A DNA stretch of 64,000 bases, taken from NCBI GenBank assembly GCA_020073465.1, contig JAIQFC010000009.1, positions 110,452 through 174,451 of the forward strand, in the 5' to 3' direction. The notes beneath the pieces are model-generated. The model had not been told where the DNA came from, made no database searches, and worked only from the letters and a program-made list of their open reading frames with translations. The stretch comes from Terriglobia bacterium. Its GTDB lineage: Bacteria > Acidobacteriota > Terriglobia > Terriglobales > Acidobacteriaceae. A program made the position numbers and the translations under genes. Of this stretch, positions 8,893 through 17,487 are shown one piece after another. Each line of letters begins with the position of its first letter. Positions within the stretch are counted from its first letter, which is position 1.

Positions 8893-10221
8893 CTAGTAAG
8901 CCAGCAAGATCCTCAGGTCCCGCAAATTGTTCCCGGTTGGCCCAATTTGAACCGCATCGCCCAGCGCGTTGAAAAATGGATACGCATCAAATTTCTCAAG
9001 AGCTACACGCGCGTCGAGTCCTCGCGTCTGTGCCCGCTCAAGAGTTGTCCCGTCGGCCACGGCACCAGCCGCCGGGCTGTTCCCGTCCACGCCGTCCGTA
9101 CCCGCACTAAGCACCGTGACGTTCTCGCCGCCGATCTTCATGGCACACGCCAGAGCGAACTGCTGGTTGCGCCCGCCGACACCGCCGTTTGTGACCTTCA
9201 CTGTCACCTCCCCGCCCGAGATGAGGCAGACACGGCCAAATTGTTTCTTGAGCTCACGCAGTCGGCCCAATAAATACTCCGCCGCCCGCTCGTAGTCCCA
9301 GTCGTCACAAGAGTTGTCCACGTACACCACAAATCCCGCAGCCTCCGCAACCGCCTGCGCCTGCTCCACCGCGGTCCGGTTCGATAAAATCGGCCACCAG
9401 CGCGAGCGGTGGAACGCCTGATCATCCGATTTCGGAGTTTCCTCCAGCGCATGCCGCTCAAACAGTTCCCGCATTGTCTGAGGAAACTGTTTCAGTAGGT
9501 CATATTCCTCGGCGAGGCGATAACAGTCTTCTACGGTGGTTGAGTCAGGCATCGTCGGCCCCGAAGCCAGCGCGTCGGGAGTGTTGTCAGGAACATCGGA
9601 AACCAGCAGCGAAACCTGCTGCGCCGGAAATGCCGCTCGGGCCAGTCGCCCTCCCTTTACCGCGGACAGATGCTTGCGGATCGCGTTGACCTCCGCGATG
9701 GGCGCGCCCGAGTACATCAGCACGCGGTAGGTCGCAATTAAGTCATCAAGCGAAATCCCGTCGTCAATCGGTTTCTCGACGATCGACGATCCTCCCCCAC
9801 TGAGCAGAAAGATCACCAGCGACGATGCCGTTTGCGCCTCGAGCGCCTTTAGCATCGCATTCGCGGCCTGGATGGACTCGGCATTGGGCGTCGGATGTCC
9901 GCCGTGAAAATAACGGAATCCGCGCAGCTGCGTCGGAGGCTCAACCGAACTGGCCACAATCCCTTCCAGCGAAGCCCCTACCTGCTCCGCTAGCGTCTCC
10001 ACCATCGTGTGCCCCGCCTTTCCAAGCGACACCACCAGCACCCGGGCATACGACTGCAAGTCGTAAAGATCGTCGCAGACCCGCAACACCCCGCGCTCAC
10101 AATGCACGTGCCGTGCGAATGCCTTGCCAATCGAGGCCTCAGCCAGCCCATAGCGAAAGATCTCCCGTGCAGCTTCGCGCATTTGGCGGAACTGCGAGTC
10201 ACGATCGGCGGTTGCACTCAT
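8893..10221 (-). CDS. Glycerate 2-kinase (MOFRL/DUF4147 family)
   Basis: Cytosolic kinase of 442 residues, the usual length for the GckA/TtuD family, historically misnamed hydroxypyruvate reductase. It has the N-terminal DUF4147 domain with VVSLGKAGHTMVE, the glycine-rich loop LLSGGGSSIVEKP, the conserved stretch NAIRKHLSAVKGGRLA, and a C-terminal MOFRL domain containing ISGGEVTVKV and SAGTDGVDGNSPAAGA. Phosphorylates D-glycerate to 2-phosphoglycerate, feeding sugar-acid or glyoxylate breakdown into glycolysis. The reductase at 3757-4641 could supply its substrate if it acts on tartronate semialdehyde (inference). Confidence 0.93.
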   Translation of the reverse strand: MSATADRDSQFRQMREAAREIFRYGLAEASIGKAFARHVHCERGVLRVCDDLYDLQSYARVLVVSLGKAGHTMVETLAEQVGASLEGIVASSVEPPTQLRGFRYFHGGHPTPNAESIQAANAMLKALEAQTASSLVIFLLSGGGSSIVEKPIDDGISLDDLIATYRVLMYSGAPIAEVNAIRKHLSAVKGGRLARAAFPAQQVSLLVSDVPDNTPDALASGPTMPDSTTVEDCYRLAEEYDLLKQFPQTMRELFERHALEETPKSDDQAFHRSRWWPILSNRTAVEQAQAVAEAAGFVVYVDNSCDDWDYERAAEYLLGRLRELKKQFGRVCLISGGEVTVKVTNGGVGGRNQQFALACAMKIGGENVTVLSAGTDGVDGNSPAAGAVADGTTLERAQTRGLDARVALEKFDAYPFFNALGDAVQIGPTGNNLRDLRILLAY

Positions 10222-10230
10222 GGCAGGATT

Positions 10231-10440
10231 ATAAAGACCAGCTCTCAGCTGTCAGCCGTCAGCCACCAGAAAGGAACGGCGGCCGCCGGAAGCTATTACA
10301 GATGGAATTGCCGCAATCGCTCCTCCCGTTGATCTGGAAATAGACAATCTGAGGTTCAGCTGATGGCCGAGAGCTGAGAGCTGAGAGCTGACAGCTGGGT
10401 TCTTTGGATTCAGCTGATGGCCTACGGCTGAGGGCTGATG
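10231..10440. repeat. AGCTGA-rich simple and inverted repeat region
   Basis: The gap between two genes is filled by repeated AGCTGA, GAGAGCTG, CAGCTGATGG and TCAGCCGTCAGCC motifs in both orientations, with a central stretch that has no repeat. No coding signal was seen. The pattern could fold into several alternative hairpins on either strand. Confidence 0.7.
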
Positions 10441-11102
10441 GCCTGCTTCACCCACTGCTCAATTGCCTCGCGCAACTCCCGCAGCCTTCCCTCGAAAAAA
10501 TGATCCGCGCCCTCAATCACCACAAGCTTCTTAGGCTCGGGCAACGACGTAACCAGAGCCTCCAACTTTGCCCGCGGACCAAACTGATCCCGCGCCCCGC
10601 TCACAAACAATTTTGGCTTGGCGCAATTCTGCAGAAAGTCAAGCTGGTATACGCGCGGCTCTTCAGTGTCTGCCGCCACCGGAACCGCCGGAACCCCAAC
10701 GCCGACGACCGCCTTGACTCGCGCATCCGGACACGCGGCCCGCAACCCGACTGCCGCACCAAAGGAAAAACCCGCAAATAGCAGCGGCAAGTGAAACTCG
10801 GCATCAAGCCAGTCGAGCGCAGCCCGCACATCCTCAACTTCCCCATTGCCGTGATCGTGTTCACCCTGGCTGAGTCCAGTTCCGCGAAAATTGAACCGCA
10901 ACACGGGATATCCAAAGCTGTTCAACGCCTTCATCGTGTGAAACACGACCTTGTTATGCAGCGTCCCCCCAAACAGGGGGTGGGGATGGCAGACTACTGC
11001 TGCATGCGTGGTATTCTCGGCGCCCGCGTTCAGCAGCGCCTCGATCCTGCCTGCAGAACCTTCAAGAAAGAGAGACCGGATCGATGAGTTTGTGGAAATC
11101 AC
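10422..11102 (-). CDS. Alpha/beta hydrolase (COG2945-like)
   Basis: Cytosolic alpha/beta hydrolase of 226 residues. The motif VVCHPHPLFGGTLHNKVV (about 36-53) followed by RFNFRGTG is characteristic of the small COG2945 esterase family. The nucleophile is S113 in GFSFGA, the acid is probably in SGARDQFGP, and the histidine is in IEGADHFFEGR. The start is a GTG with no clear Shine-Dalgarno, and the last 20 bases of the gene run into the AGCTGA repeat region. The substrate is unknown. Confidence 0.87.
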   Translation of the reverse strand: MISTNSSIRSLFLEGSAGRIEALLNAGAENTTHAAVVCHPHPLFGGTLHNKVVFHTMKALNSFGYPVLRFNFRGTGLSQGEHDHGNGEVEDVRAALDWLDAEFHLPLLFAGFSFGAAVGLRAACPDARVKAVVGVGVPAVPVAADTEEPRVYQLDFLQNCAKPKLFVSGARDQFGPRAKLEALVTSLPEPKKLVVIEGADHFFEGRLRELREAIEQWVKQAISPQP

Positions 11103-11296
11103 ATCGTCAGATTACACGGGACAAGCCGCAAGTAAGAAATCAGAACCCGGGTTCGTGTGTTTGTATTCGCGACCTGTTGGCAAGAACTTGTTCATTCAAG
11201 CTGCTCGCAGCAACGTTTAGTGGCGAGAGCGACGGAGAGGAATCTGCTCGGACGTGTTCGGCCCGACGCCTCCGCGCGTCTGCTATCCTCTCCCCC

Positions 11297-12292
11297 ATGG
11301 ACGCGGTCACGCTCACTCGTCAACTTGTCGACATCGAATCCATCACCGGCAATGAAGCCGCAGTCGGAAATTATCTCTACGGAGAATTGTGCCGCCTGGG
11401 CTACCAGACGAAGAAGATGCCGGTGGAAGGCGAGCGCTTCAATGTCTACGCTACTTCTCCCGAGCAGCCGCATCCCGCCATTGTGTTCTCCACTCACATG
11501 GACACGGTTCCGCCATTCATTCCCTCTTCCGAAGACGCGACGCGCATCCACGGCCGCGGCTCTTGCGACGCCAAGGGCATCATTGCGGCACAGATCGCCG
11601 CTGCCGAACGTCTGCGCCAGGAAAAAATCCACGTGGGCCTGCTGTTCGTCGTAGGAGAAGAACGCGACAGCCTGGGCGCGAAAGTGGCGAACGAGCAAGC
11701 GCCCGGCAGCCGCTACCTGGTCAACGGCGAACCCACCGAAAATCGCATCGCGCTGGCATCCAAGGGTACGCTCCGAGTTGAAGTGACGGCGACCGGCCGC
11801 ATGGCACACTCCGCCTATCCTGAGCTAGGCGAGTCGGCGATCGATAAGCTGCTCGAAGCGCTCACCCGCTTGCGCGCCATGCCGTTGCCCTCCGCCCCGG
11901 AGATCGGCCCCTGCACGCTGAACATAGGCCTGATCGAAGGCGGCCGCGCGCCCAACGTCATTCCCGACTACGCCCACGCGGATTTGCTCTACCGCCTCGT
12001 TGGTCCGTCAGACGCCCTGCGCCGCCAGATTCTTGCGACCGCAGGCGACCAGGTGAAAGTCACCTTCCCGCTCGAGATCCCCTTCCTCCGCCTGCGCACC
12101 GTCGATGACTTGCCCACGATGATCGCCGCGTTCACGACCGATGTTCCCTTCCTCACGAATTGGGGCGAACCCCTGCTGATCGGTCCGGGATCGATTCACG
12201 TCGCGCACACCGATGGCGAGTACATCGACAAGCAGCAACTGCACGAAGCGATTGATCTCTACTGCACGATCGCGAGGCGATTGCTGGGCTGA
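11297..12292 (+). CDS. M20 family peptidase / acetylornithine deacetylase-like
   Basis: Zinc-dependent amidohydrolase of 331 residues. The ATG at 11297 starts the conserved M20 helix; the longer open frame back to 11084 lacks similarity to the family. Metal ligands are visible as STHMDT (H67, D69), GRGSCDAKG (D91) and VGEERDS with the catalytic glutamate; a C-terminal ligand is GPGSIHVAHTDGEY. The dimerisation domain follows GTLRVEVTATGRMAHSAYP. Expected to remove an acyl group from an amino acid such as N-acetylornithine, or to be a dipeptidase; neighbouring genes give no pathway hint. Confidence 0.9.
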   Translation: MDAVTLTRQLVDIESITGNEAAVGNYLYGELCRLGYQTKKMPVEGERFNVYATSPEQPHPAIVFSTHMDTVPPFIPSSEDATRIHGRGSCDAKGIIAAQIAAAERLRQEKIHVGLLFVVGEERDSLGAKVANEQAPGSRYLVNGEPTENRIALASKGTLRVEVTATGRMAHSAYPELGESAIDKLLEALTRLRAMPLPSAPEIGPCTLNIGLIEGGRAPNVIPDYAHADLLYRLVGPSDALRRQILATAGDQVKVTFPLEIPFLRLRTVDDLPTMIAAFTTDVPFLTNWGEPLLIGPGSIHVAHTDGEYIDKQQLHEAIDLYCTIARRLLG

Positions 12293-12315
12293 AGGACGCG
12301 GCCCTCTCTCAGATT

Positions 12316-12552
12316 TGTCATCCTGAGCGTAGTAGCGGCTCCGCGAAGCGAAGCCGCTACGCAGTCGAAGGATCCCACGCAAGCATGCAGTGCCACCGGC
12401 GCATCGAGGAGTTTCCATCGATGCGGAACGTGTTACTTCGGCTGAAGTCGAGGGAACTCCTGTTTGGGTTTGTGGAAGCGCAAGCGCGCAAGGGGTCCTT
12501 CGACTCAGCGGGAAGGGCGCGTCGCGCACTTCCCACTCCGCTCAGGATGACA
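12316..12552. repeat. Full-length palindromic (MITE-like) element, TGTCATCCTGAGCG family
   Basis: A 237-base element that begins TGTCATCCTGAGCG and ends in its reverse complement CGCTCAGGATGACA. The centre also carries inverted parts (AGGAGTTTCC and GGGAACTCCT). It fills the gap between the M20 peptidase and a small membrane-protein gene. A second full element is at 43598-43818. No transposase is encoded inside, so movement would need to be in trans. Confidence 0.75.
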
Positions 12553-12614
12553 GCTTTGAGGGGTAGAATTGTCACACGCGCAGATACGTGCTTCGCAAAC
12601 AACAGGAGGTAATA

Positions 12615-12938
12615 TTGACAACCGCGATACTCTCTATCTTCGGCGTGATCATCGGTGCGTCACTTCAGTACGTCTTCACTCGCTATCTTGAGAACCAGCG
12701 GCATCGCCGAGAACTGAGGACCCAAGCCTACTTGGACTACCTAAACTCTGTAAATGGACTGGCACACCCAAACGAACCCCAGGGCTCACAGCAGCGCGAT
12801 CTCTTCGCGAAGGCGGCTGACGCCAAGCAGCGGGCAGCATTTGTAGCAATGGTTGCAGCGATGCGCAAAGACTCCGGGAACACTGCCGGTCCAGGGATTG
12901 AAGATATGGACACAGTCTTGCTCGGGAGTCGCGACTGA
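12615..12938 (+). CDS. Small membrane-anchored hypothetical protein
   Basis: A protein of 107 residues with no family recognised. A TTG start at 12615 is chosen because a strong Shine-Dalgarno, AGGAGGT (12604-12610), lies four bases upstream; the in-frame GTG at 12588 has none. Residues about 3-20 (ILSIFGVIIGASLQYVF) form a membrane segment, followed by a charged, probably helical cytoplasmic part (RYLENQRHRRELRTQAYL) similar in outline to short single-pass proteins that cap phage or secretion systems. It stands alone between a repeat element and the yyaL-like gene. Confidence 0.6.
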   Translation: MTTAILSIFGVIIGASLQYVFTRYLENQRHRRELRTQAYLDYLNSVNGLAHPNEPQGSQQRDLFAKAADAKQRAAFVAMVAAMRKDSGNTAGPGIEDMDTVLLGSRD

Positions 12939-12977
12939 TCGGACAGGAATTTGTTCCAACCGCGCTAAACTTGAACC

Positions 12978-15155
12978 ATGACCACCACGACCCTCAACTC
13001 CCTCGCCCGCGCTTCCTCCGCCTACCTGCGCTCTGCCATGCACCAGCCGATTCAGTGGCACGAGTGGAGGGAGGAAGCGTTCGCGGCGGCGCAGCGCGAG
13101 AACAAGCCCATATTGCTCGACATCGGCGCGGTCTGGTGTCACTGGTGCCATGTGATGGACCGCGAGTCTTACGACGATCCCGAAATTGCGGCCATCGTGA
13201 ATGAGCATTTCATCGCGGTGAAGGTGGACCGCGACGAGCGTCCCGACATCGACAGCCGCTACCAGGCGGCGGTGCAGGCCGTCAGCGGGCAGGGAGGCTG
13301 GCCGCTCACTGCGTTTCTCACCCCGGGTGGCAAGCCGTTTTACGGCGGCACGTACTTTCCGCCCAGCGACGGTTACGGGCGTCCCAGTTTCCGGCGGGTG
13401 CTGCTGAGCATCGCCAACGCGTACAAAGAGAAGAATGGCGACGTGGTCGAGCAGGCGAAGATGGTCGAAAGTGCGATCGCGCAGTCGGAATCTTTCGCCG
13501 GGCGCAGCGGGCGCGTGTCCCGCGACATCATCGATGCAATCCAGGAATCGGCATTCAAGATCTTCGACGCCCAACACGGCGGCTTTGGACAGGCGCCGAA
13601 GTTCCCGCATCCCTCCGCGCTTGATCTGTTGATAGATCAGTACTCGCGCAGCGGGGACGAAAAGCTCCGCGACCTCATCGTCACTACGCTCGAGCACATG
13701 GCCCACGGCGGCGTCTACGACCAGCTTGCGGGAGGATTCCATCGCTACTCGGTCGATGAGCGCTGGGTCGTGCCGCACTTCGAGAAGATGTGCTACGACA
13801 ACTCGGAACTGCTGAAAAACTACGTGCACGCCTATCAGGCCACGGGCTCGGAGTTCTTCGCGCAGGTCGCCCGCGACATCATCCGATGGATGGACGAGTG
13901 GCTGAGCGATCGCGAGCGGGGCGGCTTCTACGCTTCCCAAGACGCGGACATCTCGATGGAAGACGACGGCGACTACTTCACCTGGACGCTGGATGAGGCT
14001 CGTGCAGTCCTGACCGAGGACGAAGCACGGGTAGCAGCGCTGCACTACGACATCAATGAAGTCGGCGAGATGCACCACAACCCAGCAAAGAACGTGCTCT
14101 ACGTGCGGGCTCCAATCGAAGAGATTGCCCGGAGGTTGAGCCTGGCTCCCGAACGCGCGAAAGCCCTACTCGATTCCGCCAAGACGAAGATGTACGCCGC
14201 ACGACTCCAGCGTCCCACGCCCTATGTCGATAGGACGATCTATGTCGGCTGGAACAGTATGTGCGTCTCGGCATATCTGGAAGCCGCCAAAGTCCTTGAT
14301 CTCGACGGCGCGCGCCGCTTCGCCCTGCGCTCGCTCGACCGCGTCCTCGCGGAAGCATGGAGAGCGCCGCACGGACAGTCTGACGGCGCGGGCGCCCCCG
14401 CTACGCGGCTGCTTCACGTAGTCGCGTACTCGGACCCGAAGGCGGAGCGCCGCGACATCCCGGGCGTGCTCGATGACTACGCCGCCACTGCTATCGCGTG
14501 TCTTGACGCCTACGAAGCCACTAACGACCTCAGCTACTTCAAGTTTGCCCACACCGTCGCGGACGCGATGATCGCGAAGTTCTTCGACCCAACCTCCGGC
14601 GGCTTCTTCGACAGCGAGCCGGGCGTCGACGGCAACAGCCTGGGCGTGCTCTCGATCCGCCGCAAGCCTTTGCAGGATTCACCCACACCTGCGGGCAATC
14701 CGATGGCAGCCATCGCGCTCGTGCGGCTGCATCACTACACGGGCGACACCAGCTACCGCGACAAGGCGGAACAGACCCTTGAGACGTTCGCCGGCATCGC
14801 CGGCCAGTTCGGGATCTTTGCCGCGACCTACGGGATCGCCGTTCTCCAGCTTCTGGAACAACCGGTGCAGGTAGTCGTGATCGGGGAAGATGAAGGTGGG
14901 GAAATTACAACCGGACTCTATAAAACGGCCGTGGCTCCCTTCGCGTTCAACAAGAGCGTGCTCCGCCTCTCCACCAGCGGCGCGGTCACCAGGAATCTTC
15001 CACCCACCCTGGCAGCCACGATCCCGAACCTTCCCCTGCTGCGATCGGGCAATCCGTTCGCCGTCCTATGCTCAGGCTCCGCTTGCCAACCACCGATTAC
15101 AGTCCCTGCCGAGTTAAGGCATGCCCTGGAAGCAGCGATCAAGAAGCCTTCCTGA
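12978..15155 (+). CDS. Thioredoxin-domain protein, YyaL/SPATA20-like (DUF255)
   Basis: Cytosolic protein of 725 residues, close to the usual 680-730 of the DUF255/YyaL family. The N-terminal thioredoxin-like domain has the family motif WCHWCHVMDRESY (cysteines at 54 and 57), then DRDERPDID. The rest is an (alpha/alpha)6 barrel related to N-acylglucosamine 2-epimerases, with AGGFHRYSVDERW and HFEKMCYDN. The family is widespread but its reaction is not known; a redox or sugar-linked role has been suggested from fold only. Confidence 0.93.
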   Translation: MTTTTLNSLARASSAYLRSAMHQPIQWHEWREEAFAAAQRENKPILLDIGAVWCHWCHVMDRESYDDPEIAAIVNEHFIAVKVDRDERPDIDSRYQAAVQAVSGQGGWPLTAFLTPGGKPFYGGTYFPPSDGYGRPSFRRVLLSIANAYKEKNGDVVEQAKMVESAIAQSESFAGRSGRVSRDIIDAIQESAFKIFDAQHGGFGQAPKFPHPSALDLLIDQYSRSGDEKLRDLIVTTLEHMAHGGVYDQLAGGFHRYSVDERWVVPHFEKMCYDNSELLKNYVHAYQATGSEFFAQVARDIIRWMDEWLSDRERGGFYASQDADISMEDDGDYFTWTLDEARAVLTEDEARVAALHYDINEVGEMHHNPAKNVLYVRAPIEEIARRLSLAPERAKALLDSAKTKMYAARLQRPTPYVDRTIYVGWNSMCVSAYLEAAKVLDLDGARRFALRSLDRVLAEAWRAPHGQSDGAGAPATRLLHVVAYSDPKAERRDIPGVLDDYAATAIACLDAYEATNDLSYFKFAHTVADAMIAKFFDPTSGGFFDSEPGVDGNSLGVLSIRRKPLQDSPTPAGNPMAAIALVRLHHYTGDTSYRDKAEQTLETFAGIAGQFGIFAATYGIAVLQLLEQPVQVVVIGEDEGGEITTGLYKTAVAPFAFNKSVLRLSTSGAVTRNLPPTLAATIPNLPLLRSGNPFAVLCSGSACQPPITVPAELRHALEAAIKKPS

Positions 15156-15167
15156 AATACATTCCTA

Positions 15168-15209
15168 CAAAAAACGTGGGCTGCCGGGTTATAAGGTCCC
15201 GGACAGCCC
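15168..15209 (-). terminator. Bidirectional hairpin between convergent genes
   Basis: A hairpin at 15178-15209 (GGGCTGcCGGG / CCCGGaCAGCCC). On the minus strand it is followed by ACGTTTTTTG, which suits termination of the small peptide gene; on the plus strand it follows the yyaL-like gene by 22 bases and is trailed by AAAAG. Confidence 0.65.
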
Positions 15210-15296
15210 AAAAGATTGCGAGCCCGAGTTTTCGGCCCAAGTTACTACAAGTTACTTTAGTGACCTTGCGGCCACGTCAAGCTTCCGGTTAACTAC

Positions 15297-15470
15297 CTAC
15301 TGCATCGGCGGCTTGGCCGAGCATTTGTTTTGCAGCTGTTGTTGTGGTTGTTGCTGCTGTAGGCACATGATCGGTCCTCCGTCCAAGGCGGGAACCTGGG
15401 GAACGGCGGCCACGACATAGGTGCCTGCTGCTGCGAACATCAGGACCGCGATCCTGATTGTGCGTTTCAT
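15297..15470 (-). CDS. Small secreted glutamine-rich peptide (57 aa)
   Basis: A 57-residue open frame with strong translation signals: AGGAG ends about nine bases before the ATG. The product has a signal peptide (MKRTIRIAVLMFAAAGTYVV, then A-rich) and a short mature part containing CLQQQQPQQQLQNKCSAK, that is, a glutamine-rich segment between two cysteines that could form a disulfide. A possible promoter (TATAAT near 15541) and the downstream hairpin frame it as its own transcript. No homologous family is recognised. Function unknown. Confidence 0.65.
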   Translation of the reverse strand: MKRTIRIAVLMFAAAGTYVVAAVPQVPALDGGPIMCLQQQQPQQQLQNKCSAKPPMQ

Positions 15471-15535
15471 GGGTTTTCTCTCCTAAAAGCCCCGCAGCCG
15501 TAGTGTGCAAAAAATTGAACACTCCAGCGCGGAGC

Positions 15536-15560
15536 CGAATTATACGGCAATTGTCAAGCC
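15536..15560 (-). promoter_or_regulatory. Possible promoter of the small secreted peptide
   Basis: On the minus strand the sequence reads TTGACA-7 nt-TATAAT. Both hexamers match sigma-70 consensus but are too close to act as one pair, so TATAAT may work with another -35 or the two may belong to overlapping promoters. The -10 lies about 70 bases from the peptide start. The rest of the 349-base gap up to 15819 shows no gene. Confidence 0.35.
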
Positions 15561-15819
15561 CCGCCTGCAAGAATCTGCCGTACCCCACGTCTATCGCTTG
15601 CCGAGGGTCTGTTTGCCACCCTCTCGGACACACCTCAACTCGGGACTAAACCTAGCAAATACTATAGCTTAACTGGATCCTGCTGCGCGCGGTAGGGCCT
15701 GGGTGAGGTAGAGGGCAGGAATTGTTGCTTCCCAGCTTGGGCCTTCACAGAATCCGAACACAGTCTTGTCTATGGCGACAGGTGGGGTGGTGCCAGCCGG
15801 TGAGCTTTAGACCGGAAAT

Positions 15820-16737
15820 CTAAGACTTCGATCCGACGCGCTCTGGCAGTTTGAGGCCGCCAAGCGCAATCGTCGCGCTTCGCACGCCGGCAGCGGGTTC
15901 TGCATTTTCCGTCGACATCGTCGAAACCACCTGGGTGCGCGAGAGCGCTCGGTCGACCATGCCTTCGAACATCGGAATCAACGAATTCTCCGGGAGAGGA
16001 TGGTGGATGTCGGTTAGGCTCTGCTCCCAGCGTTGAGACTGCAGCAGTGTGGCCGACAACTCCCGGGCAGGACTCTTCATCAGGGTATAGCCGAGCCACG
16101 TCAGCAGGCTCGCGTTATAAGCCCCCATGTTGACCAAACTCATCCACGGATTGCCCAGGTGGTTCCCCACCCAGGAAGCGATCAGCGCCAACTCCACCAC
16201 CGCAAAGCCCCCGAAGCCCAACGCGATCCCGAAGCTGTACTGGCGCCGGCTTACACCCAGATAGCGGGAAAAGAACAGGAGGAACAGTACCATGCCGACC
16301 TGGATAATGCGCACGCAGCGCTGGGTAGTCAGCACGGCCTGCATCCAGGGTGCGAAGTCGCTCGAATTGGTCGAAACTGAAACCACTCCGGCCACCAGCA
16401 GCATCACCAGACCGGCCCATTTGAACAACACCGTACCAAGATCCCGCAACGTGTGGAACGGCCGGAAGACATCGAGAAAGGCCTCGTGAACCACCGTGAA
16501 GCCCAGAAAGGCACTCATCGCAGTGCTGCACCAGGAAATATAGAAAGCCGCAGAATAGTTATGCCAGTAGGTAGGAAAGATCAGGGCAAAGAAGAAAATC
16601 TGCGTGCAGAGGTAAGCGAAGAAGAACTTAAACTTCCGGTGCAGTTTGTGGCGCAGCATGGCTGCGGCAATCCCCGCCTGAAGAAGGGGATGCGCGATCC
16701 ACAGAGCGTAATAGAGGATCCTGACTTTTTCGCTCAT
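15820..16737 (-). CDS. Multi-pass membrane protein of unknown function
   Basis: Integral membrane protein of 305 residues with about seven hydrophobic spans (for example YALWIAHPLLQAGIAAAML, FFFAYLCTQIFFFALIFP, WAGLVMLLVAGVVSV, VGMVLFLLFFSRYLG and ALGFGGFAVVELALIASWV), a short positively charged loop HKLHRKFKF after the first, and a soluble tail of about 70 residues. No enzymatic motif is seen. Similar uncharacterised seven-helix proteins occur repeatedly in acidobacterial genomes (general knowledge, not searched). Two copies of the palindrome GTAACGTTAC lie 138-290 bases upstream and may regulate it. Confidence 0.7.
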   Translation of the reverse strand: MSEKVRILYYALWIAHPLLQAGIAAAMLRHKLHRKFKFFFAYLCTQIFFFALIFPTYWHNYSAAFYISWCSTAMSAFLGFTVVHEAFLDVFRPFHTLRDLGTVLFKWAGLVMLLVAGVVSVSTNSSDFAPWMQAVLTTQRCVRIIQVGMVLFLLFFSRYLGVSRRQYSFGIALGFGGFAVVELALIASWVGNHLGNPWMSLVNMGAYNASLLTWLGYTLMKSPARELSATLLQSQRWEQSLTDIHHPLPENSLIPMFEGMVDRALSRTQVVSTMSTENAEPAAGVRSATIALGGLKLPERVGSKS

Positions 16738-16863
16738 TCGGCGCCACTACCGGGGCTCTCGAAATCGCTACACGAGAGCCAGCCGCGCGGTTCCTGCGTG
16801 AATAGCTGCTCTTCGGCTATTACGAAAACTTAACGCCTTTCCACCGTTTGTTCAATGAACTCA

Positions 16864-16885
16864 GGTAACCCAAAGTAACGTTACC
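16864..16885. promoter_or_regulatory. Candidate operator, palindrome GTAACGTTAC (copy 1)
   Basis: A perfect 10-base palindrome GTAACGTTAC (16875-16884), preceded by a half-site GGTAAC. The identical palindrome recurs at 17020-17029. The pair lies between the membrane-protein gene (start at 16737) and the end of the CBS gene. The TTGACA at 16901-16906 runs on the opposite strand to the membrane gene. Confidence 0.4.
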
Positions 16886-16983
16886 TTCGTGCCATTTCGC
16901 TTGACACAGTGGGGATGTTCTCGATTCGGGAAGGTCGCAAAAGACGGTTTCGCTTGAGGACATCAGGGTGGTTTCGTGAAATG

Positions 16984-17008
16984 AAAAGGTCCGGCCGAAG
17001 CCGGACCT
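16984..17008 (-). terminator. Rho-independent terminator of the CBS gene
   Basis: Perfect 9-bp stem AGGTCCGGC / GCCGGACCT with a CGAA loop, read on the minus strand as a UUCG-loop hairpin followed by TTTTCATTTC. It is about 50 bases past the CBS stop codon. Confidence 0.85.
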
Positions 17009-17019
17009 GCAACACGCAC

Positions 17020-17029
17020 GTAACGTTAC
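17020..17029. promoter_or_regulatory. Candidate operator, palindrome GTAACGTTAC (copy 2)
   Basis: Second exact copy of the palindrome at 16875-16884, placed between the CBS stop codon and its terminator hairpin. Binding factor unknown. Confidence 0.35.
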
Positions 17030-17055
17030 CGACTCGTGCCGAGAAAGGCAGCGCC

Positions 17056-17487
17056 CTACGCGTCCGGCACGGAGTGGATGTAAGCCCGCATCATGCGGAC
17101 CTCATCGTCCTTCTCATTCAAATCATGCAGCAGGATGTCGCGCAGGGAGACCATGCCCACCAGGTGCCCGTCATGGCACACCGGCAGGTGGCGAAAGTTG
17201 TGCCGCCGCATCAGGGTCATGCAGTTCTCGAGATCCTCATTCATGTTGATGGTGAGGGGATCGTCGGTCATGACCTCGGCCATGCAGGTGCTGCGCGGGT
17301 CGCGGCCTTCAGCTACGACACGCTTCATCAGGTCGCGTTCGGAAAAAATTCCGACCAGCTTGCCGTTATGCAGAACCGGCACGGCGCCGATGTTGCGCTC
17401 CACCATGGCTCGCACAGTCTCCAGCACGGTGTGGCCGATATCTGCCTGATAAGTCTCCTGCTCTTTGATCAGATCGCAGATCCGCAT
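17056..17487 (-). CDS. CBS-domain protein
   Basis: A 143-residue cytosolic protein made of a tandem pair of CBS domains (a Bateman module) and nothing else. The first CBS repeat covers about 10-65 (AVPVLHNGKLVGIFSERDLM) and the second about 75-130 (HLPVCHDGHLVGMVSLRDIL). Such stand-alone modules bind adenine nucleotides and modulate a partner protein; the partner is not evident. GGAGG lies six bases before the ATG. Ends at a strong terminator. Confidence 0.92.
   Translation of the reverse strand: MRICDLIKEQETYQADIGHTVLETVRAMVERNIGAVPVLHNGKLVGIFSERDLMKRVVAEGRDPRSTCMAEVMTDDPLTINMNEDLENCMTLMRRHNFRHLPVCHDGHLVGMVSLRDILLHDLNEKDDEVRMMRAYIHSVPDA

Noticed and set aside
10231..10440. Possible CRISPR or tandem-repeat locus
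   Set aside because: Short AGCTGA-type simple repeats of irregular spacing, no spacer structure.
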